Assembly: GCA_949752745.1 (NCBI GenBank)
Contig: OX457025.1
Span: 53,415,869-53,479,868 of the forward strand
Direction of reading: 5' to 3'
Source: Protula sp. h YS-2021
Taxonomy: Eukaryota > Annelida > Polychaeta > Sabellida > Serpulidae
DNA: 64,000 nt
The notes under the pieces are model-generated. The model saw only the letters and a program-made list of their open reading frames with translations. It had not been told where the DNA came from and did no database searches. The translations under genes were made by a program, and so were the position numbers. This document shows, piece by piece, positions 32,881 through 42,662 of this stretch; positions within the stretch are counted from its first letter, which is position 1, and each line of letters opens with the position of its first letter.

Positions 32881-33573
32881 TCTGCTGTTGCATTGTTCAT
32901 TCCACTGTAAATAGTTTTTTTCAAGAAAGGGTAATTAAATCTCGCTTCTGTATATGCTTGATTTGGTGAATAACGCTGATTAAGGATGTTTTATATGTTA
33001 TTAACACTTTTTTGTGTTGTTGATTTTTTTTTGTATTATTAACTCAAAAAAAGAAATATCTATAATAAGTTATAACCTTTATTTACAACTAGAACCTCAC
33101 TTCGCTAGCGAAATGTTAAACACTTGACAAAAATTAAAACGCAAAAATACTTCCTTCAATGGGTTATTTCTTGAATAATATATTGCAAACAACACAGCTT
33201 GAATACGTCTTATAAGCCGAGTAGTGTTTGGTTTCTGTTGACTTAAGGTTTTATTGACTGATCTAGCATACGCCGTGTTATCCATTTACACAGTGAGAGC
33301 CCGCACAAAGCTCACTGAGCAACTGTGTGTGATGTGGGTTAAATGCTACGCATTTACTGGCAAAAATACACTCTTTTCACATGGCGTTTTAACAAAGAAA
33401 ACGAAATCAAAGACGAAAATAAAAAGTGACATGCACATGTTCAGATCAAGCTCTTCATGTCCCAAGTTTCATGGTAGTAGGGCCTATATTGTCAGAGAAG
33501 AAGAAGACACAAAAAATCGGAAAAAGTGTCAAGAAGAAAACAAAGGACGAATTTTGCTCGCACAAATTCATAT

Positions 33574-33605
33574 AACACTTGCAAGCCAAAGGCTTGTCAA
33601 GTGTT
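33574..33605. repeat. Hairpin ending a repeat module
   Basis: AACACTTGCAAGCC, AAA, GGCTTGTCAAGTGTT form a 14-bp stem with one bulge. It follows a purine-rich AGAAGAAGA stretch and a CCCAAGTTTCATGG module. Confidence 0.85.
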
Positions 33606-33779
33606 AATTAACACATATCGCATGCATTTAAACTTCACAGTTATATGTAACACCAATTTTTACTTTGAACGTCAAGGATTTATTTTCAAGTGACTTTTCT
33701 TCTTAACTATACTGAGTGTATTATTTTCGAGCACCTTTTCTTCTTAACTACCTTGAGTGTTCTATTAGAAATCAGTGTC

Positions 33780-34800
33780 AACCAACAAAAAACATCCCAC
33801 ATTCATTTTCATTTTAAACCACAGTGCTACACAGACAAGTTGCAATTCTAAAAAAAAAAAGCTTTACAGGTGACAGTGCAAGCAGTTATAAATTCCCACC
33901 ATGCAAAGCATGCTCCATCATGTGACCACTCATCCGGTTGGCATAAAGATTGCACTACCTAGTGACTACTCCCCGTGGACATAAAGATCGCACTGTCCAG
34001 AGCACACATTGCTAACAAGAAATTGCAACTGCTTACAAGCAAACACATGCCAAAATTCAAACGTTAAAATGGAAAGTAACTTGTCCGTATTACATACTGG
34101 ATTAAAAGCAAGACCACATTACAGGCACATTCAACGCTAAAAGCAATCATTAAGCACTTAGACATCTTCAAAATAAAGGCGACGGTTGCAAAGTACTCAT
34201 CTTTTCAACTTGAAAAGACATGCGGCAAATACACAGCCTCAGGCCACCACCTGTTCAGGTACGCAATGCCATTTTTGACATTCGTCCCACCCCACTGACT
34301 GTTCTGGTTTCCCTACCAAAAACATGCCAAAGTGTCGCTGCCTAAGTCTTAATGACTACAGACACAACTGTTGCCCTATGGAAAAAATACATCCCATACT
34401 AATTTTGATTTTAAACCACAGTTTTACACAGACAAGTTGCATTTCTAAAAAAAAAAAGACTTTACAGATGACGGTGCAAAAAGTTATAAATTCCCACTAT
34501 GCAAAGCATGCTCCATCAAGTGACCACTCATCCGGTTGGCATAAAGATCGCACTACGTAGTAACCACTCACCGTGGACATAAAGATCGTACCATCAAGGG
34601 CACACATTGCATGCTCCATCAAGTGTCCACTCATCCGGTTGGCATAAAGATCACACTACGAAGGGACCACTCACCGTGGACATAAAGATCGCACTGTCCA
34701 GAGCACACATTGCTAACAGGAAATTGCAACTGCTTGCAAGCAAACACATGCCAAAGTTCAAAACTTTAAAATGGAAAAGTAACCGTATTACACACTGGAT
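33780..34800. repeat. ~600-bp duplication with nested repeat
   Basis: 33780-34080 and 34380-34790 share CATGCAAAGCATGCTCCATC, CACTCATCCGGTTGGCATAA and CGTGGACATAAAGATCG. In the second copy the middle block is repeated again (34510 and 34612). Confidence 0.8.
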
Positions 34801-34827
34801 TAAAACAAAAAAACTAGACAAATATCC

Positions 34828-35058
34828 TTAATACTTTATAGCTTTGGAGCCATGTCTCATCCATGAAATGTTTTTCTGAATTTTCTTGACGTTATAATTA
34901 TGGAGCGTTCCACCATGCCTTCTGCTTTCGTTCAGCCTTGACGCTATCTGAGAACAATTTGGTGTCATATCTTTTTGCAAATAGTCACTGAAGAGCTCTT
35001 GAAATTCCGCATTCCGTTCTGCTGAGAAGTATGTTCTTCTCTTGGACTTGCGCATTTT
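34828..35058 (-). CDS. Host gene, last exon (SANT/Myb-like end)
   Basis: The exon begins after a very long T tract (about 45 T on the minus strand) and ...GACATCAG|AAA. It encodes KMRKSKRRTYFSAERNAEFQ, ELFSDYLQKDMTPN and a basic end ...HGSKAIKY, with a TAA at 34828-34830. Entry phase 0 matches the donor at the end of the previous exon. The spacing of aromatic and basic residues resembles the SANT/Myb-like C-terminal block of a family of recombinase-derived invertebrate proteins (recollection, low certainty). A closer acceptor (TTTGGCAG at about 35066) would give the wrong frame. Confidence 0.6.
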   Translation of the reverse strand, partial: KMRKSKRRTYFSAERNAEFQELFSDYLQKDMTPNCSQIASRLNESRRHGGTLHNYNVKKIQKNISWMRHGSKAIKY

Positions 35059-35070
35059 CTGATGTCCTGC

Positions 35071-35114
<44 letters not shown>

Positions 35115-35342
35115 ACTTTATTATTTCTTTCTTGGGTTTCGTTATCGTTTTTTATTGAAAAGTAACAAGGTGAATGACTTGCTGTTTCTATCATGTGTTA
35201 CAATTATTTTCCTGTCGACTTTTTTATATAATCCAAGCCAGCCTTGTAATAATTTGACAGTCAGTTAATAATGTGCATTTAAACGAAATCAATAAACGGG
35301 CAATATCAAAACCTATGCAGATTTCCATTTCGGTTTCCTCAC

Positions 35343-35488
35343 GTTAGAAGATATCTGGGTAAACCAGTCATTTTCATCGTCCTCAACAGGAGTTTCTGGT
35401 CTGTGATGTGGATTCGGCTGTAGGGCATCGTCTTCTTCATTTATACCAAGGTCTTCCACTCTTCGTCTGATCTCCTCTTCCTCACTGA
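35343..35488 (-). CDS. Host gene, penultimate exon (acidic)
   Basis: Bounded by AGAGAG|TC at 35488 and AAC|GTGAGG at 35343. Entry phase 1 matches the previous donor; exit phase 0 matches the last exon. It encodes SEEEEIRRRVEDLGINEEDD, a proline/histidine stretch and a DDENDWFTQISS end. It reads as an acidic linker with no known domain. The acceptor is weak (purine-rich), so the start may be a few bases off. Confidence 0.6.
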
Positions 35489-35727
35489 CTCTCTATTTCT
35501 AACATAAAAAGGATCCAATTTAATCATACGTGTAATTTAATCCTGCTACAGAGACCAACCATGTTTACCAAAATAGATATTTATATTTATTTTAATTTCT
35601 TTATTAAAAACAAGCGGCAGCTATTGAAATTTATCTGCCTGTCCGTAATCTTGTTTCGATTAAAATTAAAGTGCTTACAGGCATAAATTGAACACGCTTA
35701 CATCCATGTGGTATAAAAAAAACTTAC

Positions 35728-35866
35728 CAGCCATATTGATGTCATGCAAAGGCGTATTCATATACTTCTTCGTTAATTCCAAATCCTGTATTAGCAAAAC
35801 CTTTGCCATTTCCAGCCTTTCAATTGACGGACTGAGCTGTCGGTAGAAAACCTTGTGGACCTCGGT
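35728..35866 (-). CDS. Host gene, interrupted exon, 3' part
   Basis: This part lies left of the BEL insertion. On the minus strand it reads EVHKVFYRQLSPSIERLEMA then KVLLIQDLELTKKYMN, ending at a good donor CTG|GTAAGT. Together with 55855-55916 (one copy of the 5-bp TCGGT removed) the exon is 196 bp, phase 0 in and phase 1 out. The DHMGHT..VHK.FYR pattern across the junction resembles the His...Tyr end of tyrosine recombinases (as in Crypton-derived genes); that assignment is inference. Confidence 0.7.
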
Positions 35867-36310
35867 TGTAGCGGACTTGGTGTTAGTTTTTTGAGATGGT
35901 ACACTTAACCTTTATATGGTCCCTAAATTTGAAACATGTGTTAGTCAGGTGATCCCCTGTGATTGGTCTATGACACGTGTTCTGATCAACGGACCATGTC
36001 GTCTCAAATTCGTTGTTATTTCTTCACGTGTTTGGTCAGTCTGTAAAAGTCAGTCATACTGGACGAATGGGTTTAGCCTGAAGTTTAAAGTCCGCCACAA
36101 TTGCTAAGAGCTTGATTATAATTAGCTGTAATAAATGAAATGTTTTTATTAAATATTGGTTCGATTTATCTGTTAATTATCGGTATTTTGGTATTAATTT
36201 TGTGGCAATGTGTTCAAATATTTGTTATTGTTTATTGCAGTCCACATTGCGAGGCAGGATAGGAAATAAATTAAGGAACAGCAATGGTCTTTTATTTCCC
36301 GTCCGTCACA
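35867..36310 (+). repeat. LTR 1 (5' LTR)
   Basis: 444 bp, TG...CA ends, preceded by TCGGT. A TATA-like TTTATATGG (near 35912) and AATAAA (near 36131) fit promoter and poly(A) roles. No clear tRNA primer site was recognised just downstream (GTGGACAATTAGACTAGG). Confidence 0.93.
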
Positions 36311-36394
36311 GTGGACAATTAGACTAGGATGGAGGGCTAAATCCATTTTGGGAGCCAACCAGTGACTGGGCAGAACAGAGGCCACCACGATGCC

Positions 36395-36690
36395 CCCCCC
36401 CCCTACCAGCTACGCGCTGGACGACTCGGTTACGCGCTCGACAGCTCTGGTACGCGCTGGACGACTCAGCTACGCGCTGGACGGCTCAGGTACGCGCTGG
36501 ACGACTCAGCTACGCGCTCGACAGTTCAGATACGCACTGGACGACCCAGCTACGCGCTCAATGGCCCAGCTACGCACTTGGCGGCTCAGGTACGCGCTGG
36601 ACGACCCAGCTACGCGCTCGACGGCTCAGGTACGCGCTGGACAGTACAGGAACGTGCTGTACGATGCAGGAACGTACGGAACGCTCAGAT
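36395..36690 (+). repeat. 20-bp minisatellite in the BEL leader
   Basis: About 15 units of TACGCGCTGGACGACTCAGC with small changes. As 20 is not a multiple of three, all forward frames are open in turn; this is not protein. Unit 2 has the matching array at 46036-46290. Confidence 0.93.
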
Positions 36691-37015
36691 CACAGCACAG
36701 GACTCCTCGATCGATGCGGTATTTTCCATGGACTGTTGCCGTGACACCGTCAAGAAGTGACTGGTATTTTTGTGCTTTGTTTAAAAAATTCTATTCAAAC
36801 AGTTGTGAAAAAAGTGAACAAATAATGAATATGGTTCAAATCTGGGTACCCCCCCCCCCCAATCCCTCTTTGCGTGCGTCAAGTATATTAAATATATATG
36901 GATTCTATTTCTGAAAATGAAAAATAATGTAAGCTATCTTACCACTCCCCCCCCCCCTCCCCACCCTGCCGTGTATAATTCACCCAATTGGCGCTAAATA
37001 GATGGAAAAAAGGAA

Positions 37016-37635
37016 AAATATATATATATTGGCCATTTCCTGTATCAGCAAAACCTTTGCCATTTCCAGCCTTTCAATTGACGGACTGAGCTGTCGGTAG
37101 AAAACCTTGTGGACCTCGGTTGTAGCGGACTTGGTGTTAGTTTTTTGAGATGGTACACTTAACCTTTATATGGTCCCTAAATTTGAAACATGTGTTAGTT
37201 AGGTGATCCCCTGTGATTGGACGACCCAGCTACGCGCTCGACGGCTCAGGTACGCGCTGGACAGTACAGGAACGTGCTGTACGATGCAGGAACGTACGGA
37301 ACGCTCAGATCACAGCACAGGACTCCTCGATCGATGCGGTATTTTCCATGGACTGTTGCCGTGACACCGTCAAGAAGTGACTGGTATTTTTGTGCTTTGT
37401 TTAAAAAATTCTATTCAAACAGTTGTGAAAAAAGTGAACAAATAATGAATATGGTTCAAATCTGGGTACCCCCCCCCCCCCAATCCCCCTTTGCGTGCGT
37501 CAAGTATATTAAATATATATGGATTCTATTTCTGAAAATGAAAAATAATGTAAGCTATCTTACCACTCCCCCCCCCCCCTCCCCACCCTGCCGTGTATAA
37601 TTCACGCAATTGGCGCTAAATAGATGGAAAAAAGG
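37016..37635 (+). repeat. Duplicated segment carrying host flank into the element
   Basis: 37038-37220 copies 35784-35966: 83 bp of host flank plus the first 100 bp of LTR 1. It is followed at once by a copy of 36601 to about 37014 (37221-37635). Unit 2 lacks this segment. Host DNA inside the element means the duplication happened after integration. Confidence 0.92.
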
Positions 37636-39638
37636 CCATTTCTTTAGCCAGAGTAAGGGCTTTCAGTATTTTTGTTTAATTAATGTACCGATCAGTTGAA
37701 AGGAATTTGGGTGTATTCTCTCCCGAGGCCCGCCCCCCTTCCAAAATATATACGTATATATATGTATGTTGGCAAGATTCGATACTGAAATACATGTGAA
37801 AGCTTTGCGTGTGGTAAAAAAAAGAACGTCTCTTTTTTTCCTCTGTAAAGCCGTCGTCTTTAACCTGCGATTTTTCACATATTATTGCATATTTTTGCTT
37901 AAAATTTAGCCAGTGATAGAGATTAAACTCATATAAATATAATCTGTAAGTTTGAAATGATTCTACAGTCATTTAGTAGGGGTAAAAGGAGAGTACTTGA
38001 CAACCTCCCCTTCCTAATCTCCCCCTCTCCCACCCCTCCCGGCCCGGACCCATTCCTCGTTGTCTGAGCAAGTTTATTTTCTATTTCATTTTTCGTGCGG
38101 AGTGAATTATTTGAAAAAAACCAGTTTATGTATTATTTGGTTAGCGAGTATTTATCAAGCAGCCCGTTTTCGATGTAAATTAACTGCTCAGTGTTTATTT
38201 AAATTGTTAAATGCATGATAAAAAGGTTCTCGGGCGCTTGAAAATCTTTACGGTTGTTTGGAAATAGAATTTAGTGTATTTGATTATTTCATTGTGTCAT
38301 CATTCAACTAGAGCGAATTTCGGTTTAGTAAACATACACTCCTGTGAGTTAAAAAAAAGGGACACAATTTCTGTCTAAGGAGTGCAAGCGTGTTGGTAGA
38401 ACTACATTGTCTGGTATTTGTTAAAATGTATTCATTGTAAAAATAGGGTCTACTACGCATATCTCGACCGTTTAAAATGCATAGGAATACTTATTATTTT
38501 TTAACTTAAAAAACAAAACAAAAGGATTTATTTATTGTCAACAACCAGATGGTCTTATCATTGTTGAATTTGTTGTCAACAATATATTCCTCTGGTCTAA
38601 AATTTTGCTTTATAATATGCCAGATGGCCTAGTATTGTTTTATCAGATTTAAACAATACATTCCTCTGGTTAAATAATTAAAACACAAATACATACAAAT
38701 TTTAACCATTTAAATTAACAATAGTATAATATAATACAATATAATTAATCATTCTTGGACACATATTTATCATTTGTTTTTTCTCACTTTTACTTCACAA
38801 AAACATTGTTCCAAGCAATTAACTTCATCTGCTTTTCGTGTCCAGTCTTTTTATACGGTTTTGCAGTGTTAAGTCAAAAACTTGTACCTGAGCTTTAGGT
38901 TTCCAGATGCGGTGATAGTTTCCACAGTGCTTTTTGTTCTGTTCTTCAGTATAGCTTTAGCCTTCGTGGCTTCTGTTTTGGCCTCAAAGGCTGGTTTTGC
39001 ATTTATTTGATGCATGATAGCTTATGCTAACCTTCACCTGGTTTAGTGCCAGTGAGTGGACCAGTTTGTCTAGCAAGTCAGTTGGTTTAGCTGGCTTAGT
39101 AAAGCCTACGGTTATGGCTTGTTCAAGAGTTTTGTTTGGCTTGGTATAGCCTCTGGTACTGACTTATCAAAGCCTATGGTTCTGACTTATTAGGGTCTTT
39201 GGTCTGGCTTGTAGTAGCCTCTGGTTATGGCTTGGTATAGTTTCAGTGTTTGGCTTCCTGTAGCCTTTGGTCCCGGCCTAGAGTACTCTCAGGTTGAAAT
39301 TGGTGAATTTAGTTTCAGGTTGAAGATTATGCATTTGATCAAATGATATCAGGCTTTCAGTTGCCATCAGGTTAATCGGTTTCAGTTTAGCGGTGAATTA
39401 TATTTTCACCTCTCCTCTCTGGTTTTAGTTTACATAGAGGCATTCTTTGGGACTCTTGGTGGCCATGTGTTGTGCTCATGGATGGTTGGCTCCCTGCTCT
39501 TATTTAAGTTTACTGCTAAGTTTGCAGAGTAGTTATCAAACGCTTAGGGTTAAATTTATGACGTTCTTATTCTTCTAGTGATCCAGTGTCAGTAATACAA
39601 ATTTATTATCTCGAGTTTAGCTGTTTGAGAGTTTAACA

Positions 39639-42485
39639 ATGGAAACCTCTGTTAAAGAGGAGAGTAAGAAGCAAGATGAGGCTTCTGCTCAAGAGCGAGA
39701 TAAAAAGGCAGATTCTCGGGCTATCAAAGAGTTTGAGGTAGCAAGTCGCTCTCTCAAGCAGGCTGTACGACATGTTAATGCTATCTTAGTGGATGTTGGT
39801 GATGTTGCACACCTTCAGTCGGTTCGAGATAAGTTGACAGAGCAACTTGATGAATACACTCATCTGTATGCAAAGTTCTACGAAGAAGGTACTCTTTTGG
39901 TAGCACATCTGGCAACCTTCAGCCGTCTTGAAGAGGAAACAGATGACCTCTTGAAGGAATTAAACGCAAAGATTAAGCGTTTACTCGACAAAGCTGTGAA
40001 AGATGAAGCATCGACTGAGGTATCGGACGTTGGCACAAAGGAACTACTTGGTACTTTGTGCAGCCAAATGTCATTAGCTAGGCTACCTCCTCCAGAGCCT
40101 GAAATATTTACGGGTGACGTTTTGATGTACCCAGTTTGGAAAAAATCTTTCGAGACGTTGATTTCTAGTCGGGGTATACCGGAAGAGGAGAGGTTACCTT
40201 ACTTGGCTAGGTATACGGCTGGCGAGGCGAAAATGTGCATCGAGTGCTTTTTTCTGGTGGATTCTCCCAGCGCTTTTACAAACGCCTTTAGTTCTCTCGA
40301 TCGTCGCTTTGGAAACACATTTATTCTTGGTGAAAAAATGCGCGACAAGATAGATAATTTCCCAAGAATACAGAGTAGGGATTCTGCAAGCCTGAGGCAT
40401 TTTGCAGATTACCCGCATCAATGCCGATCGTGTATGAAGACCATTCCAGGTCTCCAGTTCTTAGATGATCCTAGAGAGAACAGGCGTCTATTGCACAAAT
40501 TACCGGATTGGCTAGTTCAACGGTGGAGAAGAAAGGTGGCTGCTCACCAGGAAGAAACATCCTCTTTTCCGTCTTTTGGACTGTTTGTTGACTTTCTCCT
40601 CAAAGAAGCCGAAATCGCGAACGAACCGTTCACGAACTTGCATTCTGGTGATAGCTCAAAGCCGAAGGACAGTAGCTCTAAGGCAAGTCCTCCAAGTCTT
40701 CATAGTGGGCCGAGGAAATCTACTTCTCACGCAACAAACAGTGATAAAATCACGTGTGTTTATTGCTCAAAACTTGGTCACACGATAGGGAAATGCTTTA
40801 AATTTGACAAGCTGTCTGTAAAGGAAAAAGACGCCCTTGTTTTGAAGCACAAACTATGTAGAGGCTGTCTTTCTCCGGGACACATTTTTAAGAAATGCAA
40901 CACAAAGTCAAAGTGCTCAACTTGCAGCAAGAATCACCCAACTTGCTTGCATGACTGTGTAGTTGCCTACCAAGAGGCTCGTAAAGGTACATCAGTGTTG
41001 AGTACTGAAGCTTCTAACTTGTGTCCCACTGCTCAAAGGTTTTTACCGTCTCAATCTGAAATTGCTGACTCCAATGAAAGGACATTAGCTCAATCATACT
41101 CAAACGCCACCTGCAAAGGCGACAATTGCTTGAGCTCGATGATTGTCCCAGTTTATCTCTCACATACATCACAGCCCAACAAGGAACGTCTGGTCTATGC
41201 CCTTTTAGACACCCAATCAGACACGTCCTTTATTCTTGAGGACACCAGAAAGAATCTAGGTGTTGATGGGCTTGATGTTGAGCTTTCCTTGTCTACTATG
41301 TTCGCCGAAGATAAACGCGTTCAATCCAAACGAGTCGGTGGATTTGTGGTGAGAGGATTTAACTCTCAGAAGAAAATTCGCCTGCCGGACCTGTATTCAA
41401 GGCCGATTATGCCCACAAACAGGTCACATATACCAACGGCGTCAATGTGCGAGAAGTGGCCTCATTTGAAGAAGATGCAGTCCAAACTTATGCCAGTATC
41501 TGATTCCGCGGAAATTGGTCTGCTTATAGGATACAATTGTAGCCGAGCGCTCATCCCAAGAGAAGTTATTACAGCCAAACACGGACCCTTTGCCCAACGA
41601 ACAGATTTGGGCTGGGGGATAGTTGGCATGGTTGACTGTGGTTCTCCAAACAGTCATGGTTTCAGTCACAGAGTTATGGCCTACGATGTAGGCAGGGATA
41701 AGGTCAATCAAATTGCCTTTCGCGCCTGTGCTTCGGTGGTCGCGCCACCTCGTGACATTTTAGAAGTCCTTGAGTCCGATTTTAAGGACGTCTCAGAAGG
41801 CGTCGGACTGTCACAAGAAGACGCACGGTTTTTGGAGTTGATGAAATCAAACATCTTTAGAGACTCGGGTAATCACTACGTTATGCCTCTCCCGTTTCGT
41901 GCAGAACCCAATTTACCTAACAATCGTCGGGTAGCGGAGGAAAGGCTCGGATGTCTTAAGCGGCGGTTTGATCGTCAACCAGAACTCAAGCAAAAGTACA
42001 CAGAGTTCATGACTGAAATGTTCGATAAGAATTACGCAACTCTTGTTCCATCTTCTGATCTGGATAAAGTAGTTTGGTATCTTCCCCATCATGGGGTTCA
42101 TACTGCCAACAAGTTGAGGGTTGTGTTTGACTGCAGCTCCAAGTTTAAAGGAGTATCGCTCAATGATCTCTTGCTGCAAGGTCCAAACCTAACAAACACG
42201 CTTCTCGGCGTACTGTTGAGGTTTCGACAGGAAACGGTAGCCTTTGGATGTGACATTCAAAAAATGTTTTATCAATTTAAAGTACCAGAAAAGGACCGTT
42301 TCTACATGTGTTTCCTTTGGTGGCCTTGTGGCGATACATCAAAGGAGCCATGTGTGTATGCAATGTGTGTGCATACGTTCGGACTTCGATCCTCACCTTC
42401 ATGTAGCAACTTCGGCCTAAAGCAAGTAGCAGACGAGCATAAGTACGGCTCAGCAGCAAGTAATTTCTTGCGACACAACTTCTAA
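39639..42485 (+). CDS. gag-pol: BEL unit 1 gag-protease-RT N part
   Basis: 948 codons. The N-terminal 370 residues are a coiled-coil-rich Gag with the BEL 'VYPVWKKSFE' -like step (here MYPVWKKSFETLI). Zinc knuckles follow: CVYCSKLGHTIGKC (about 372), CRGCLSPGHIFKKC (about 406) and a further C/H cluster. The aspartic protease motif is ALLDTQSDTSF (about 521), with Q in place of the usual G, as in many BEL relatives. RT begins about 800 with KLRVVFDCSSKFKGVSLNDL and GCDIQKMFYQFKV. The frame stops in a 180-bp insertion placed directly before the YVDD motif. Compared with unit 2 it lacks two residues (DF) near the end. Otherwise it looks intact. Confidence 0.93.
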   Translation: METSVKEESKKQDEASAQERDKKADSRAIKEFEVASRSLKQAVRHVNAILVDVGDVAHLQSVRDKLTEQLDEYTHLYAKFYEEGTLLVAHLATFSRLEEETDDLLKELNAKIKRLLDKAVKDEASTEVSDVGTKELLGTLCSQMSLARLPPPEPEIFTGDVLMYPVWKKSFETLISSRGIPEEERLPYLARYTAGEAKMCIECFFLVDSPSAFTNAFSSLDRRFGNTFILGEKMRDKIDNFPRIQSRDSASLRHFADYPHQCRSCMKTIPGLQFLDDPRENRRLLHKLPDWLVQRWRRKVAAHQEETSSFPSFGLFVDFLLKEAEIANEPFTNLHSGDSSKPKDSSSKASPPSLHSGPRKSTSHATNSDKITCVYCSKLGHTIGKCFKFDKLSVKEKDALVLKHKLCRGCLSPGHIFKKCNTKSKCSTCSKNHPTCLHDCVVAYQEARKGTSVLSTEASNLCPTAQRFLPSQSEIADSNERTLAQSYSNATCKGDNCLSSMIVPVYLSHTSQPNKERLVYALLDTQSDTSFILEDTRKNLGVDGLDVELSLSTMFAEDKRVQSKRVGGFVVRGFNSQKKIRLPDLYSRPIMPTNRSHIPTASMCEKWPHLKKMQSKLMPVSDSAEIGLLIGYNCSRALIPREVITAKHGPFAQRTDLGWGIVGMVDCGSPNSHGFSHRVMAYDVGRDKVNQIAFRACASVVAPPRDILEVLESDFKDVSEGVGLSQEDARFLELMKSNIFRDSGNHYVMPLPFRAEPNLPNNRRVAEERLGCLKRRFDRQPELKQKYTEFMTEMFDKNYATLVPSSDLDKVVWYLPHHGVHTANKLRVVFDCSSKFKGVSLNDLLLQGPNLTNTLLGVLLRFRQETVAFGCDIQKMFYQFKVPEKDRFYMCFLWWPCGDTSKEPCVYAMCVHTFGLRSSPSCSNFGLKQVADEHKYGSAASNFLRHNF

Positions 42486-42662
42486 TAATAATAATAATAA
42501 TAATAGTGAGTTTTTTATATACCGATTTTTCAGATAACCTGCTCAAACCGGTTTACAATGTGCGCATACATGTATATTTATTTATCTATTTTTCTTACAT
42601 TTTTTTTTTTAACTCAGGATTATTTTAATTTCGACATGCCCATATAGTGTCTCTGAAGTCCC
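42483..42662 (-). mobile_element. 180-bp retroposon fragment inside RT (unit 1)
   Basis: It begins with (TAA)n on the plus strand and has GATAACCTGCTCAAACCGGTTTACA, that is, on the minus strand, a short element ending in an (ATT)n tail like L2/CR1-type LINE or SINE tails. It separates the codon before YVDD from YVDD itself. No clear target duplication. Length is a multiple of three, but the TAA repeats are stops in frame. Confidence 0.8.

Larger units (their letters stand above)
36311..39638 (+). other. Leader of BEL unit 1 (3.3 kb, non-coding)
   Basis: It holds the 20-bp minisatellite (36395-36690), the flank duplication (37016-37635), AT-rich DNA and a region of degenerate GGCTTGGTATAGCCTCTGG repeats (39070-39260) ahead of gag. 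A duplicated ~90-bp block with CCAGATGG...TTCCTCTGG lies at 38545-38665. No long frame resembles a known protein. Confidence 0.7.

Noticed and set aside
33254..33607. 117-codon plus-strand frame
   Set aside because: It runs through a purine-rich repeat end and stops in the hairpin. Composition is not protein-like and no motif is present.
36390..36914. 174-codon open frame and a regular 20-bp array in the BEL leader
   Set aside because: The 20-bp unit keeps several frames open and gives a cycling peptide. There are no unique spacers, so it is neither a gene nor CRISPR.
42483..42662. Intron inside the BEL reverse transcriptase
   Set aside because: GTGAGT and TTTTTTAACTCAG are present, but splicing there would leave the TAA repeats in the coding sequence. 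The insert ends do not match GT-AG.
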